A DNA stretch of 64,000 bases, taken from positions 1-64,000 of the forward strand of contig JAGEMR010000101.1 of NCBI GenBank assembly GCA_021030915.1. The letters are read 5' to 3'. This document shows positions 22,682 through 33,663 of the stretch, piece after piece. Under the pieces are notes generated by a model. The model was not told the DNA's origin and ran no database searches. It worked only from the letters and a program-made list of their open reading frames with translations. Within the stretch, counting starts at the first letter, position 1. Every line of letters begins with the position of its first letter. Source of the stretch: Astrothelium macrocarpum. Taxonomy: Eukaryota; Ascomycota; Dothideomycetes; Trypetheliales; Trypetheliaceae. The translations under genes were made by a program, and so were the position numbers.

Positions 22682-23114
22682 GTCGCACTTATGCTGATAT
22701 CGGTAATGACCCCAAAGATCAAATCTTCATCAACAAAAGCTCGGCTTCAGCTGTCGCGTGCAACTAAGCTACGCGGGACCGTCGGACACTCTTATTTATT
22801 TAGAGGCGGACGGAGGTCGGCGAGATGATTTGACCTTCGGGATATGAGTAGACAGGGGTTCTATAAGAGAATCGGAGTGAAGGCTGGCCGAGATATCACC
22901 ACAGACTGTTGTGCATGACGGGAAAGGGACGAGTCTTTTGTGATTGTGATGGTGGTTGTACCTAGGCAAGGTAGTGGTAGGCAACACGTCACTTCGCAGC
23001 CTGCTCCAAGAGGCCAAATGCATGTGAACTCGTGCCATTTCGCGTCCGACCCCGAATACAGGAAACGCGTCAGCCCAGCCCTAATTACTCGCCTACTCCG
23101 AAACCCCCAATGGC
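22682..23114. promoter_or_regulatory. bidirectional promoter region, CDS1 / ATRIP-like
   Basis: 433 bp between divergent start codons, so both promoters must lie here. No specific site is called, except that an ATG at 23110 opens a 14-codon frame overlapping the ATRIP-like start. Confidence 0.5.
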
Positions 23115-25704
23115 ATGGACCAATATGTCAACAATGATGATGATTATTTCTTAGCTGATGACTTGGACGATCTCTCCGCCAATGTCCTTCAGGACTTGGA
23201 ACACAAGGCCATCTTGTCTACCCAACAACATGCAAATCCTGTAGCATCTCGAAGACAACAAACCTTTGGTCAGAACATTGGACAGAACACCCAAAGAAGG
23301 AATGAGCAATTATTCAGTCGCAATGACTCTACATTGACAGCATCAATTGAGGGTCCTGATGGGTCTGCTTATGGCTTTGACGACGAGGATGTAATTAATT
23401 TGGACGAGCCGTCTGCAATATACGATGTGACATTAAAGCCATACGACCGCCAGGACAATAGCATCAAGCACATTACCACTACAGCAGCTCCTCCAAACGT
23501 AGGCGTAGTTGGACAGTCGTATCGACTGGCTCACCGCCCGAATGACAAGTCACGCACTCAGCACTTCAGCAATGGACATGGAAATAGAACAGAAATAACA
23601 AAACGATCGAATGTCGATACGACGACCACTAATGATTTCGATAATCTACAGAAGCGCATCACCGAGGTATTGTATGACCCACACATATCTTATTGTTGAG
23701 CTAATTCACCCAAAAGTTAGAACAAGAAAGAACCAATCTTCTAAAATCCATCGAAGACGTCAAGTCCACCGCTCTCTCCAAAGCCGGTGAGATTGCCATT
23801 GTTCGGTCAAATCATGACAAAGCATCCAAGGAATATGAGCGCCGACTATCTGTCATCCAAAAACTCCATGCCGAGGAGATTGAAAAGCAGAGGCGAGAAC
23901 TCGAAATTGCGAGAAAGGACAGAGAAAAAGTCGAGACTACAAACAAATTCTTAGAACACGATTTGGCCCAAGAAGCGGATCGTGCAAGGCAGAATCGAAG
24001 GACTTTGCAGGATCGTCCTATCAATGTCAGGCATCAAATTACAAATAATCGCCAAGGGACTGTGACAACTCCAAAAAAGAACAGAATCGCGCCATTCAGG
24101 GACGGATTTGATGATGATGAGGTAGTGGTGGTCTCTCCTTCAAAAACAAAACAAAAGTCCAAACCAAGTACGCCAAAGGCCGGAGGTAAACGGAAACGGC
24201 CTGTTGAAGCAAGTCCTGTACAGCCACTAGACATTGATGGACCACAAGTACCAACTCCAGAGCCGCCGCAAAGTAGAAATGAGCCGCAGACAACGGTGAG
24301 CATTGACTTGCCATTAAGGCCAGCTTCTGAAGATGAGAGGTTCAGGGTATGTTGACTTATCTTGGACCAAACGTCGTTCCATGTTGATCCAGACACATAG
24401 TTTCTACAAATGGTCATAAATCATCGACCATCAGACGATCATGCACGCACTCTGGAGAGTCTAGCCCATTACAAATTTCCCTCGAAAGGGGAGAGTACAC
24501 TTGCCTCTCAACTGAATGATTGTTTGTCTTTGCAAACAGCAACTAGCCGAACGACGGATTTTTCTGTAGATTTTTGTCGAGCCTTGATTACTCTTTGGCG
24601 GCAATGTATTAATGAGAACCTCGTAAGTCTACCATGAGATAGAGGCAATAAATAGACTGATAATATTAGTCTTCTCCCATCTGCCTTTTACTCGATCTGC
24701 TACAATACATTCTCGTCTTCGAGCCAATGTCGTTAGCAACAAGTCTTATTCAAGACGTAGTGCCAGTGGTAATTTCAACAGTCGATATCGTTGCCGTACC
24801 AGTCCACAAAGCCTCGATGGATCCATCCTACAATCGACCGGAAGATTATGAAAAACTCAGGAATGATATCGATGTATCCGCATGCTTGACTCTTCTCAAC
24901 ACCATTGCCGGTAATTCAAGTCTTTCTCCACAAGCCATGACATCCCTCTGGCAGAGCATGAACTTACATTTCGTCCTCCTAATGTTACAAAAAGTCCAAC
25001 CGCTGGACCAAATCACGCTCATGTTACAGCTCCTCTCCACCTCACCCCTCGAGACAACCTTTGGGGCCATCTGCGAAGACGCCGCCACCATCGGCCAAGA
25101 CCAACAAACCGAACACGAAACCGGTCTTCTCGACCGCCTCACCGGCCTCCTCATCGACCCCCCGCAATCCCCAGAAGGCGAAGAACCCCACACCCAACCC
25201 GCCATCCTCGCCCTCCGCATCCAAGTCCTCGACGTCCTCTTCGCCCTGATCCTCACGCGCCACGGCACCTCGGCCCTCGCGCGCCACCGCTACGCCATCG
25301 GCCGTCTCGTCCGCTTCCTGCACGACGCCGTCACCGACCTCAACTTCCTCTCGCCGCTGTCCCGGCTCACCCTCAACCACCCGGCACCCACGCCGCACGC
25401 CCTCACCACGCAGGCCGTCAACCTCGCCACGCGCCTCCTGCACCACCTGCTCCTGCCGTCGCCCGCGAACCCCGGCCCGCACGCCAATATCAAGGAGAAA
25501 CTCGCGGTTGTGCACGGCGGCACGCACAAGTTCTATGAGGCGCTCAGCCGTCTGGCGTTTTCCGAGCAGCTGGTCCTGGAGGAGGGCGTTGAGGATGCGA
25601 CGGTGGATGCGGCGCATGCTATGCTGGATGCTGTGTTGAGTCCCGAGGAGGGCGAGGCGTTTGGCGCTGTGTTTGAGGGTGAGGGGTTGGGCGGTGGGGA
25701 TTGA
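23115..25704 (+). CDS. uvsD: DNA-damage checkpoint protein, ATRIP/Rad26/UvsD family
   Basis: Four exons: 23115-23666, 23717-24346, 24401-24622 and 24670-25704, with 47-54 nt introns (branch GCTAATTC in the first) that close the frame, giving 812 aa. The N-terminus is acidic (DDDYFLADDLDDLS), resembling the RPA-recruiting start of ATRIP proteins. A coiled coil covers about residues 180-275 (LEQERTNLLKSIEDVKSTAL, then repeated EIEKQRRELEIARKDREK). A lysine/proline-rich linker follows, then a helical C-terminal half with many leucines, as in ATRIP HEAT-like regions. By family, the protein partners the ATR/Mec1/Rad3 kinase to sense RPA-coated single-stranded DNA. The uvsD name follows A. nidulans nomenclature and rests on architecture and recognition, not alignment. 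Its 3' half is GC-rich. Confidence 0.78.
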
Positions 25705-25925
25705 GGAGGAGTAGAGGGGTGAGCGAGAGTGGAGGAATTTGACGGGAGTATGGGAATTAAGCGTGGCGTCTAGGTGTTGTGCACGCTTTTCACTTTCATA
25801 TGGTTGTTTCGGTGTAAAAAGGGGGCTGAGGAGAGGGCGTTTGGGGCGCAGAAAATGAATGTTTTATGCATAGTCAGGACAGGTGTCTCATCATTCAAGG
25901 GAGTTTGAATTTTTTGAGTTCTAGC

Positions 25926-27365
25926 CTATTCATCAGCTACCTCTTCTCGCTTGATTGGTGGTCCAGCAATTGCCGACAAACCTCTCGCTCTTCTGCTTTC
26001 CCGGTCTTCTAGAACGGCGTCCCCTTCGTCGCCTGCACTATCAGACATTATACTCAAAGCGCTGAGCCGTTTCGTGTCTGTCGAAGAAGCGTTAGGTGTC
26101 CCTGGCCTGGAATTTGACGGTGTGAATCCTCGTAGCTTGGGTCTCTCACCAGTCGAACCACTCTTCTTCCTGGGTCTGGTACTTTTTGTACTGGAACCAC
26201 TGCCCCTTCGTACCATTCGTCCATGCTCGTCTTCTATTTCAGGGCTCGGTGTATTGCTCTTTGAACTCGACCGGGAATGTGAGCCGTCTCTGATCATACT
26301 CGGACGTCTCTTCTTGTCTCTCAAAGAAGAGCCAGTGCGTAGATGATGCGGATGAGAGTGCCCATGAACATGCTGCTTCTCGTGATCGACTTGTGTTGGC
26401 GTCTTCCCACCTCGAAAATGTTTCCATCCTCGCCATCCAGTCCACCATAACCACCCACCCTCCCTCTTCGCTGCCTCCCTCTCCTTCTCCTTCAACAGCG
26501 CCCTCAAATTCGCCCGTCGCTCATTTTCCCTCTCCCAATACTCTGTCCGATACAACTCCCAATTTTCCCTAAAATCCGGCGAAAACGGCTTCGGCAACAA
26601 CAACAACTTGATATAATCCCCTCCCGGCGCAACATCCTCCTCCACCAGCTCCCTCCCCCCCTTCCCCTCCGCCATCGCCCCCTTCGCCTGCGCAATCGCC
26701 CCGGCCCCAGCTCCCCCCAGCTCGCCCTGCGCCCTCCTCCCCTCCTCCCTCTCCACAACCCGATACTCACTCCCCGGCGCCCCCATGCCCTCGCCCACCC
26801 CCCACACATGCACCCCCCACGGCCACAACCACCACAAATGCCCGCCCACCTCCGACCACCAGTACGTGCGCAGCACGACCACCTTGGCATTCACCCCGCG
26901 CAGCCCGCGGTTCGTGACCCCGACCCAGCGCCGCGGCCAGCGCACCCCGCGCTCCCACACCCCCGTCGCCCACACCAGCACCAGCGTCAGCACGCCCGCC
27001 AGCAGCGCCATCCGCTCGCCCAGCTCCACCACCCAGTACACCGACCCGCCGAGCCCCGCGCCGTCGTCGCGCGGCCGCAGGAACAGCAGGTATCCGAAGT
27101 ACAGCGTCCACACGCCGAGCAGGGTGAGGATGAAGAGGTGGCGTCGTCGGCGCGCGCGCAGCGTGAGGTATTGTGCGCGTAGGGACGCTTCGAGGATGAG
27201 GAGGTTGAGGTAGATTTGTGGGGGGGAGGAGGGGAGGGTGGCAAGTGGGTCGGTGGGGGGGACGGCGGTGTGGACGGGTGGCTGTTGAGGGGAGGCGATG
27301 GAGGAGGGAGTGAGGTGAGAGGGGGGGGCGCCTTTGACGTAGGCGTCGAGTTTGTTGGTCGACAT
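25926..27365 (-). CDS. Spo7-like regulatory subunit of the Nem1-Spo7 phosphatase
   Basis: A single-exon gene; the ATG at 27363-27365 (MSTNKLDAYVKG) is preferred over the longer frame beginning at 27653, whose first 96 residues look like untranslated leader. 479 aa. The Spo7 domain covers about residues 50-290: IYLNLLILEASLRAQ, a first TM helix at 76-96, a second at 117-136, then PRRWVGVTNRGLRGVNAK, and later LLLLPKPFSPDFRENWELYR with YWERENERRA, all matching yeast Spo7. The complex dephosphorylates and activates the phosphatidate phosphatase Pah1 at the ER/nuclear envelope. The C-terminal 180 residues are a serine/lysine-rich disordered tail absent from the shorter yeast protein. It is convergent with the ATRIP-like gene (221 bp apart) and divergent from the hydrolase gene. 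Confidence 0.87.
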   Translation of the reverse strand: MSTNKLDAYVKGAPPSHLTPSSIASPQQPPVHTAVPPTDPLATLPSSPPQIYLNLLILEASLRAQYLTLRARRRRHLFILTLLGVWTLYFGYLLFLRPRDDGAGLGGSVYWVVELGERMALLAGVLTLVLVWATGVWERGVRWPRRWVGVTNRGLRGVNAKVVVLRTYWWSEVGGHLWWLWPWGVHVWGVGEGMGAPGSEYRVVEREEGRRAQGELGGAGAGAIAQAKGAMAEGKGGRELVEEDVAPGGDYIKLLLLPKPFSPDFRENWELYRTEYWERENERRANLRALLKEKEREAAKREGGWLWWTGWRGWKHFRGGKTPTQVDHEKQHVHGHSHPHHLRTGSSLRDKKRRPSMIRDGSHSRSSSKSNTPSPEIEDEHGRMVRRGSGSSTKSTRPRKKSGSTGERPKLRGFTPSNSRPGTPNASSTDTKRLSALSIMSDSAGDEGDAVLEDRESRRARGLSAIAGPPIKREEVADE

Positions 27366-27933
27366 TTGGAGGGGAGGAGTAGGTTGTGGTGATTGTAGTG
27401 GGAGTTGAGTGTCGATTGGGGGTGGTTCTAGGTTACCGCATGGTGAATGAGCGGGCAGACTGGCGGGCGGTAATGCTATCGGAGGGAGAAAGCAGTGGCA
27501 ATTCTGCTCAAGCTCAAAATAGAAATTGTTATGATGCAAATGTTTGGACGCGGAATCAGAGTTATCCCGGGATGGAAATGAGCTGCAGGAGTTCGGGCTT
27601 TGGGCAAACTCCGACAATTCCAGCGTCATCTGCACCCAGCCACAGTCGAACAAGCACCCGCAGAACGTACGTGAATGGCTGCCTGCCAGATTGCCTTATA
27701 ACATGTAGAGTCGCAGACGTTGCATTCACGTCTGCTTCTCAGCAAACTCCTCAAAACTGTCATCGCCAACGTTCTCGAATCGGCTGCACTCGCAGACCAG
27801 GAAATCCTTTGCCTTCTACATTCTACCTCTCCTTTTGCCCGGCAAACGCGGGACTGTGCTGTGTTGGAGTGCGGCAAAGAGAATCAGTCGTGCACACTTT
27901 ACATCTTCGGCGCAGTTAAGAAATACAGCGACA
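27366..27933. promoter_or_regulatory. bidirectional promoter region, Spo7-like / hydrolase
   Basis: 568 bp between divergent ATGs. Frames extending into this region from both genes begin at non-ATG codons or lack protein character. No individual sites called. Confidence 0.45.
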
Positions 27934-29548
27934 ATGGCGGAAACAGAGGGTGATGATTCAATTCGGACCAGAGGCCAACAGCCCATGTTGGCAAGGAACA
28001 GGTCAAAACCGCAAGCTGAGCAGGATGACAAGCCTGCACAAAAGAGCGGGTTCTTTCCAATGGGCTACAAGGAAGGATTCAATCAATGGGTACACTCTTC
28101 TTAGACGCTTCATGTCTCTCAACACTAAGTGATGATAGTGGGCAGGCCTCACTCCTGCCATGACTGAACACCGCGTGCTTTCCTATATCCCATATCTCCA
28201 AAAACCACCCACTCACACCCAATCCGGCGCCACACCTCCCACTCCAGACTCCTCAATGCCAATCACAGATGGCGCTTCAAATCAAGCATCTCCCGTTAAA
28301 ACCGACTCCACCACTGACCCCTACGGCCCCCGCCGCTGGCACTCGAACCTCGTCAAGCTCAGCGGCAAAAACCGCGCACTCAATGAGTTCTCAGTCGAAC
28401 GCGTCGACGAGCCCGTCGAGAACAACCTCGTCATGCTACACGGCTACGGCGCTGGTCTCGGCTTCTTCTACCGCAACTTCGAAGCGCTCTCCCGCGCGGC
28501 CGGATGGAAGCTGTACGCGCTCGACCTCCTCGGCATGGGCCGCAGCAGCCGACCGCCATTCCGCATCCACTCCAAAGACCGCGACGGCAAGATCAGCGAA
28601 GCGGAAAGCTGGTTCGTCGACGCGCTCGAGGAGTGGCGCGTGCAGCGCGGCATCGACCGCTTCACCCTGCTCGGCCACTCGCTCGGCGGCTACATGGCCG
28701 TGGCGTACGCGCTGAAATACCCGGGCCACCTGAACAAGCTCGTCCTCGCCAGCCCCGTCGGCATCCCCGAGGACCCGTACGCGGTACAAGCCGACATGCC
28801 CGAGCCCGCGGACTCCACCCTCGCCAATGAGTTCACGCAGCCCCCTCCGCCGGGCAGCACCGCGGGCGATAACAACAACTTCCTCAACGCCCGCGGCAAA
28901 ACCCCGACCACGGACACGGCGAAGCCGCCGCCGCGCAAGCCGCTGCCGCGCTGGATCACGTTCCTGTGGGACGCGAATCTGTCGCCCTTCTCGCTGGTGC
29001 GCTGGGGGGGACCGCTCGGCCCGCGGCTCGTCTCCGGGTGGACGTCGCGGCGGTTCGCGCATTTGCCTGCGGACGAGGCGCAGGCGCTGCATGACTACTC
29101 GTACAGCATCTTTCGGCAGCGCGGGAGCGGCGAGTATGCGCTGGCGCATGTGTTGGCGCCGGGCGCGTTTGCGCGGAGTCCGTTGATTCGGAGGATCGGT
29201 GGGGTGGGGAGGCAGGAAGTGGGGGCGAGGCAGGGGGAGGGGAAGGTGGGGGAGAGGGAGAGGGAGAGGGCGTTTCCTGTGGTGTTGATGTATGGAGAGC
29301 AAGATTGGATGGACGTCGCTGGGGGTTTTGCGGCGGAGGAGAAGATAAGGGAGGAGAGGGATAAAGCGTTGGCGGGGAAGAGTAAGGAGGAGAGGAGGAA
29401 GGATGAGGGAGGAGCGAAGGTGGTGGTGATTAAGAAGGCGGGGCATCATTTGTATTTGGAGGGGTCTGATGAGTTTAACGAGGTTATGTTGGGGGAGATG
29501 CGGGAGGTGGCAGAGAGGGAGAGAGCGAGGAAGAGGAGTTCTAGGTGA
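27934..29548 (+). CDS. alpha/beta hydrolase, Cld1/Ict1/CGI-58 (ABHD4/5) family
   Basis: Two exons, 27934-28089 and 28139-29548, around a 49-nt intron (branch CACTAAG), 521 aa. The ATG at 27934 has a strong context (ACAATGG); the frame is open upstream only from a TTG. An oxyanion-region motif VMLHGYGAGLGFFYRN lies at about residue 145, the nucleophile elbow GHSLGG at about 220, an acid in YGEQDWMD and a C-terminal histidine in AGHHLYLEG, completing a Ser-Asp-His triad. By family the substrates are (lyso)phospholipids: yeast Cld1 deacylates cardiolipin, and Ict1/CGI-58 proteins are linked to lysophosphatidate acylation. The exact substrate cannot be told from sequence. A glycine/glutamate/arginine-rich insert (about residues 405-430) is unusual. 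Coding GC is very high at third positions. Confidence 0.85.
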
Positions 29549-30892
29549 TTGGCGCCCTGGTGGATTTTGAGGGTTATGATAAATGAGTGAATAGATGTAT
29601 GGCTGAGCATCTCAGGTCTTGAAAGGTGATTGACGGCATCGAATGGAGTCGTTTGGTTCGTGAGATAGGAAAAAGGGATAGATATTCGGTTTGTGATGGG
29701 GCAGGGCTTGACATTAGAGCGATAGCCCTGATTTCAATACTAATCATTAGATTCACGACAGATGCTTTTCCCACGCCTTCTTTTTGTTTTGGTTGAAATC
29801 GGGATCTTGCTGTAGGAGTCCGTTAACCTCGTGAGTGAGTCAGTGCTTGTTTGCAACTGTAAAGATAGTCAGTCTTGTTATGATCTTATCCCAGTGCTGA
29901 CTGATGAATTGCATTCTGAGACTGGCCTGCTCCGCCAAAGTCCCAAATATTCAAGATTATGTCATGAAATTGCTCTCTTCTGTTAACGTGGTACTCAAAA
30001 GTATCTTGTCCACCATCCTGGTACCATTTGATTTCTCAATTACAGCTAAATCACAGTGTAAACTCATGCCTTAATCTACGGGTTTCCAAGTCAAACTGAT
30101 CAAGCCTTTCGTACCAACTGAATTCTCAAAAACCGGATTTGTATCATGATTGAAAGGTCAAATTTCTTATTAGCGTTCCGCGGCTCTGGCGACGCAGGTC
30201 CAACCAAAATGGGTTAGGGTGAATATCTTCGCTCCGCGGACGCTAAAGTTGCTGTGAATCGGGGCATCCTTCCAGAACAGCATCAAGACCGTTTGATCGA
30301 ATTTGAATAAATAAACAATCAAATAACGAATTAAATTATTTGAATTCTTTTGTAAAACAAATCTAGAGACTCAATAGAATATTCCATCAAAATTGCAATC
30401 AATCCGGAAGCATAATTTGATAGTAATTTTGGCGAGATTGTGATTACGTTGTTCCACGAATTCTAGAAGGATGCCTGATGGCTAAGGTACACATGCCAAA
30501 CAGGGGAATTCGCCCCGTTCACTGCATAAGGTACCCTAGTCATTGAATCTATGCGCCCAATCGCTTGCCATCGTTGCCATTGTTACACACCGTAGGCTTT
30601 CACAGCAATTTTAGCGTCAGCGGAGCGACAGATTCCTTGACCTATATGGGTTGGCACCCTCAGAAAACGGGACCGAGAGAACAGGCTGCTATTCTCTCGA
30701 CTTTCCCTGCCATTCCGCCTCATCGGATGCCTCCTTTTAAGATTGATATTAAGGAGGAGCCCAAGGTGGAGGTCTCCGCCTGCGACAATCTATGTCGCTC
30801 TCGGGACCGTCCGTCTTTATTGCAAGTGCTTATTTAGTATGAAATGAAGAGATAACAAATTCTTTCTCTACTTCCTGGCTGAGCATTCCTAA
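29549..30892. other. intergenic, AT-rich with small inverted repeats
   Basis: About 1.3 kb. The AT-rich part (about 30290-30440) has no coding character. A 71-bp segment with inverted ends sits at 30173-30243 and a third copy of its end word at 30612-30627. A 90-codon frame at 30565-30837 is not convincing. Confidence 0.5.
30173..30243. mobile_element. possible miniature inverted-repeat element (71 bp)
   Basis: Left end GCGTTCCGCGG (30173-30183) and right end CCGCGGACGC (30234-30243) are inverted copies differing by one inserted base, each abutting TA (30171-30172 and 30244-30245). The size and TA flanks suit a tiny Tc1/mariner-type MITE or a simple hairpin; the two cannot be separated from one copy. 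Confidence 0.4.
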
Positions 30893-31672
30893 CTACTCCC
30901 CAAACGCCCTCTTCAAACCCACCCCCGGCGTCCCCCCCGCGGACCCATGACTCGACCCACTCCCCTTCCTCCTCCCTTCCCCCCCCCCCCTCAATCCAAA
31001 ATACCCCCCATCCTCCCCCAGTGCTACCCCTTCTCCACCAACCGACGGCGTCCTCACCCGGCTCTGCACAGGACTCATCCTCCCCAACCCAAGCCCGACT
31101 CCAACGCCATTGCCACTGCTCCCGCCCGTCGACATGCGCCGCCGCCGCGGCCGTGAGTCCGCTGGCAGCTCCAACCGCGAGTTCATCCCCATCCACACCG
31201 CCTCTTCCTCCGCGTCGAGCGTGTCTGTGATGCGCCAGCCGCCCACGCCTTCGTAGTCGCGGGTGGGGCCGGCGGAGGGAAAGGGCGCGAGGGAGGCGAA
31301 GCTGGTGCTTTTGGTGCGGAGGGCGGAGGTGGGTGCAATCGAGGTGGGGGTATCGTGGGAGGAGAGGGCGCGGTGGTGGTGGCGCGTGCCGCTGGATGAT
31401 GACGAGGGTCGTCGGTGGTGGTGGAGTTGGTTGGGTGAGAGGGAGGCTGGAGCTGGGTGTGGGCCGTGGTGGAGGATCTCGGTGGAGCGAGAGTCGGCGA
31501 AGAGCCAGCTGTGGAGGAGGGCGGCGCCGAGCTCGACGTAGACGATGGAGACGCGGAGGAACAAGGTGCCGAGGGCGAGGGTGGTGGTGAGGATGGCGAA
31601 GATGGTGAGGGGGATGGCGAAGACGAAGAGCAGAACTGATGCGGCGATGTGGAGTGGATTGGGCATCGTCAT
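30893..31672 (-). CDS. conserved fungal two-TM membrane protein, unknown function
   Basis: A single-exon frame of 259 aa starting at the ATG at 31670-31672. The N-terminus has two adjacent hydrophobic segments at about residues 7-35 and 37-60 (ASVLLFVFAIPLTIFAILTT, then LALGTLFLRVSIVYVELGAAL). The rest is serine/histidine/glycine-rich, with an ordered-looking patch YEGVGGWRITDTLDAEE followed by MNSRLELPADSRPRRRR, the sort of conserved island seen in uncharacterised ascomycete membrane proteins. No catalytic motif. A plus-strand frame over 31263-31541 is its shadow. Confidence 0.7.
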   Translation of the reverse strand: MTMPNPLHIAASVLLFVFAIPLTIFAILTTTLALGTLFLRVSIVYVELGAALLHSWLFADSRSTEILHHGPHPAPASLSPNQLHHHRRPSSSSSGTRHHHRALSSHDTPTSIAPTSALRTKSTSFASLAPFPSAGPTRDYEGVGGWRITDTLDAEEEAVWMGMNSRLELPADSRPRRRRMSTGGSSGNGVGVGLGLGRMSPVQSRVRTPSVGGEGVALGEDGGYFGLRGGGEGRRKGSGSSHGSAGGTPGVGLKRAFGE

Positions 31673-33663
31673 GGCGGGTGCAGGTCGCTTTTTCGACGTT
31701 TTGGTGTATGCTTCATCGAGTAACTACTGGCATCGAACAAGGAAATAATGGAAGATAGTAGATATCGAAGTTTTACATTTAATGCATTGAGCGTGATCGT
31801 ATTAATTGCCGCCCAATATGGCTTTTGTCTAAAGCAAATCTCATCGAGACCAAAAGAATTGGGAGGTCCTGTTCCAGCAATGGGATTGGAGTGGAGAGTT
31901 GGAGGAGAAATCGTCCAAAACCCGCGCCACGGTACGGAGATTCAAAAATAGCAAAAACGCTAAGGTATAGCCAAATATGACGGCATTTCATTCTCCAGTG
32001 ACAATAACTTTCGATATCCAATCATGAATACCCCAGCGGATTTGAAACTTTAGTATCTTCGACATAATGGATGATGAAATACACGATTGAAACAAGAGCC
32101 AACGCTTGAACGTTCCTGTATCGGATGGAATTTAGTCAATTTCGCTCAGACCGGTTCCATTGCCCAAATCTTGGAATTTCGGATGCCTGCAATCATAGAT
32201 GTTGAACTGGAGGAGGCTGTGTGCCTGTCATCAGTCTTCTTTCTTGAGCATTCATTGGAGGTGGCAAGGTGCTTGAGTGACTACAAGGCATATTTGATGT
32301 TGGCCTTCTATATCCTTGCTAATATGCAGGTGTGCAGCTTCAGGCATACAAGTTAGGAAACTCACTTGTCTACCCTGCCCAGTGCGCGTCTTCATGATAA
32401 CTAAGGCAAATGCCGCGCGTGCTGTTATGATAAGACTATCAACTGTCCGGTTTTGTGGAGTGAGCAAAACAGGATTCTTCCCACTTAGCAACGGCGGCCT
32501 CGGTGTAACTGGCCATCGTTAATCTCGTTTGTATCACCTCTTCGTCGCACAGGATACACTCATTCTCTATTTCCTTCATGAATCTCATGTAGATCTATCT
32601 GTTTGTAGTGTCTACTCTCACGACTTTGGGTTTCAGCTGAATGGAGCAATTCAACTACGGATGACGTGTGACGGTACCGTTTTCGGCCTCGCAAAAGCTA
32701 GTCCCGAAATCAAAATGTATCGCATTCCTCGAGAGCTTCCAATTGGCTTTGCTGGAGAGGGCAATTTCTTGCCAGCTGACAGCTCATGCACCTATTATTG
32801 TCTGCTACGGCAGAACAGAGCATGTGTAAAGGTGGATGTAAGTAGATTAAGGTTGGTGGGGGACCAAAAAGACACCAACTCAAAAGTCTCCAGCCACGGC
32901 GAAATTTATGCAAGCAAAATTAATATTTAGTCAATTATAGGCTACCAGCTGACGATTTTGTGGAAGAATAAGTGTCCTGGCCAATGGTAACTTTCCGAAA
33001 CATAGCAACCCCTTGCTATCGGATAAACATAACACACATCCAACTGCACTGAGATAAGTCACAATTACCTTGTCATTCAACTCCCGAAATCTGGACTGAG
33101 ATCGTGTATGCTGTAGGCAGTGTACAGAAGATTTCTGCGAGTAGCCGAAAATAGTTGTTTAGCAACAATATCACCATCAGCATGCCAATCAGCGGAGGTC
33201 GGCTCACTGTATAGACAACCTACTACGGTGCTTCTAATATTCGTACAGCCAAAGGGGTTGCATGGCGAGCGTTCAGCAGTACAAAAGGTGGAAGCTGTGT
33301 AGACTGCAGTCTATTATCAGCCTTACGCTTTTCAAAATTTCATGGGTATCTTTAATGTTTATCCCGTGTTGTATTCGACCTATCCGGCCGAGTCCAGGTC
33401 TTTATCTGCACTGATCCCGGTGATCTTGTAGAAGTTGAAAGACCAACACTGCACGCAGTGAGCTTGTTATCGCAGCTTCATCTTTGGCGGGATGTGTCAA
33501 TCATGTCGATCTTCCCGATTCTTATCTCTACATCTGGCCCGACACTCAGGACAGACGAGGTCCGATTCCTGAAATTCACCTATTCGTCAATTTCGCTCCT
33601 TTCTGGCCAAAATCCGTTTCTACGAAGCAATCGAGAAAGCTGAATCCTGCGAAGCTGCCCTTC
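31673..33663. other. intergenic, possible decayed sequence
   Basis: About 2 kb without a supported gene. The plus-strand frame 32529-32930 includes a stretch (IKMYRIPRELPIGFAGEGNF) with some protein character, but no family or exon structure could be established. Confidence 0.4.

Noticed and set aside
25042..25617. 191-codon minus-strand frame
   Set aside because: Shadow of the last ATRIP-like exon; low-complexity E/G/R translation.
27835..27933. Possible N-terminal extension of the hydrolase resembling a mitochondrial presequence
   Set aside because: The extension (basic, no acidic residues) begins at TTG, not ATG, whereas the ATG at 27934 has a strong context. Tempting because Cld1 is mitochondrial, but unsupported.
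28436..29449. 337-codon minus-strand frame
   Set aside because: Shadow of the GC-rich hydrolase gene: arginine/proline-rich with no domain. Its extent follows from the sense codon bias.
30947..31541. Plus-strand proline- and tryptophan-rich frames
   Set aside because: Antisense shadows of the two-TM protein gene with poly-C runs.
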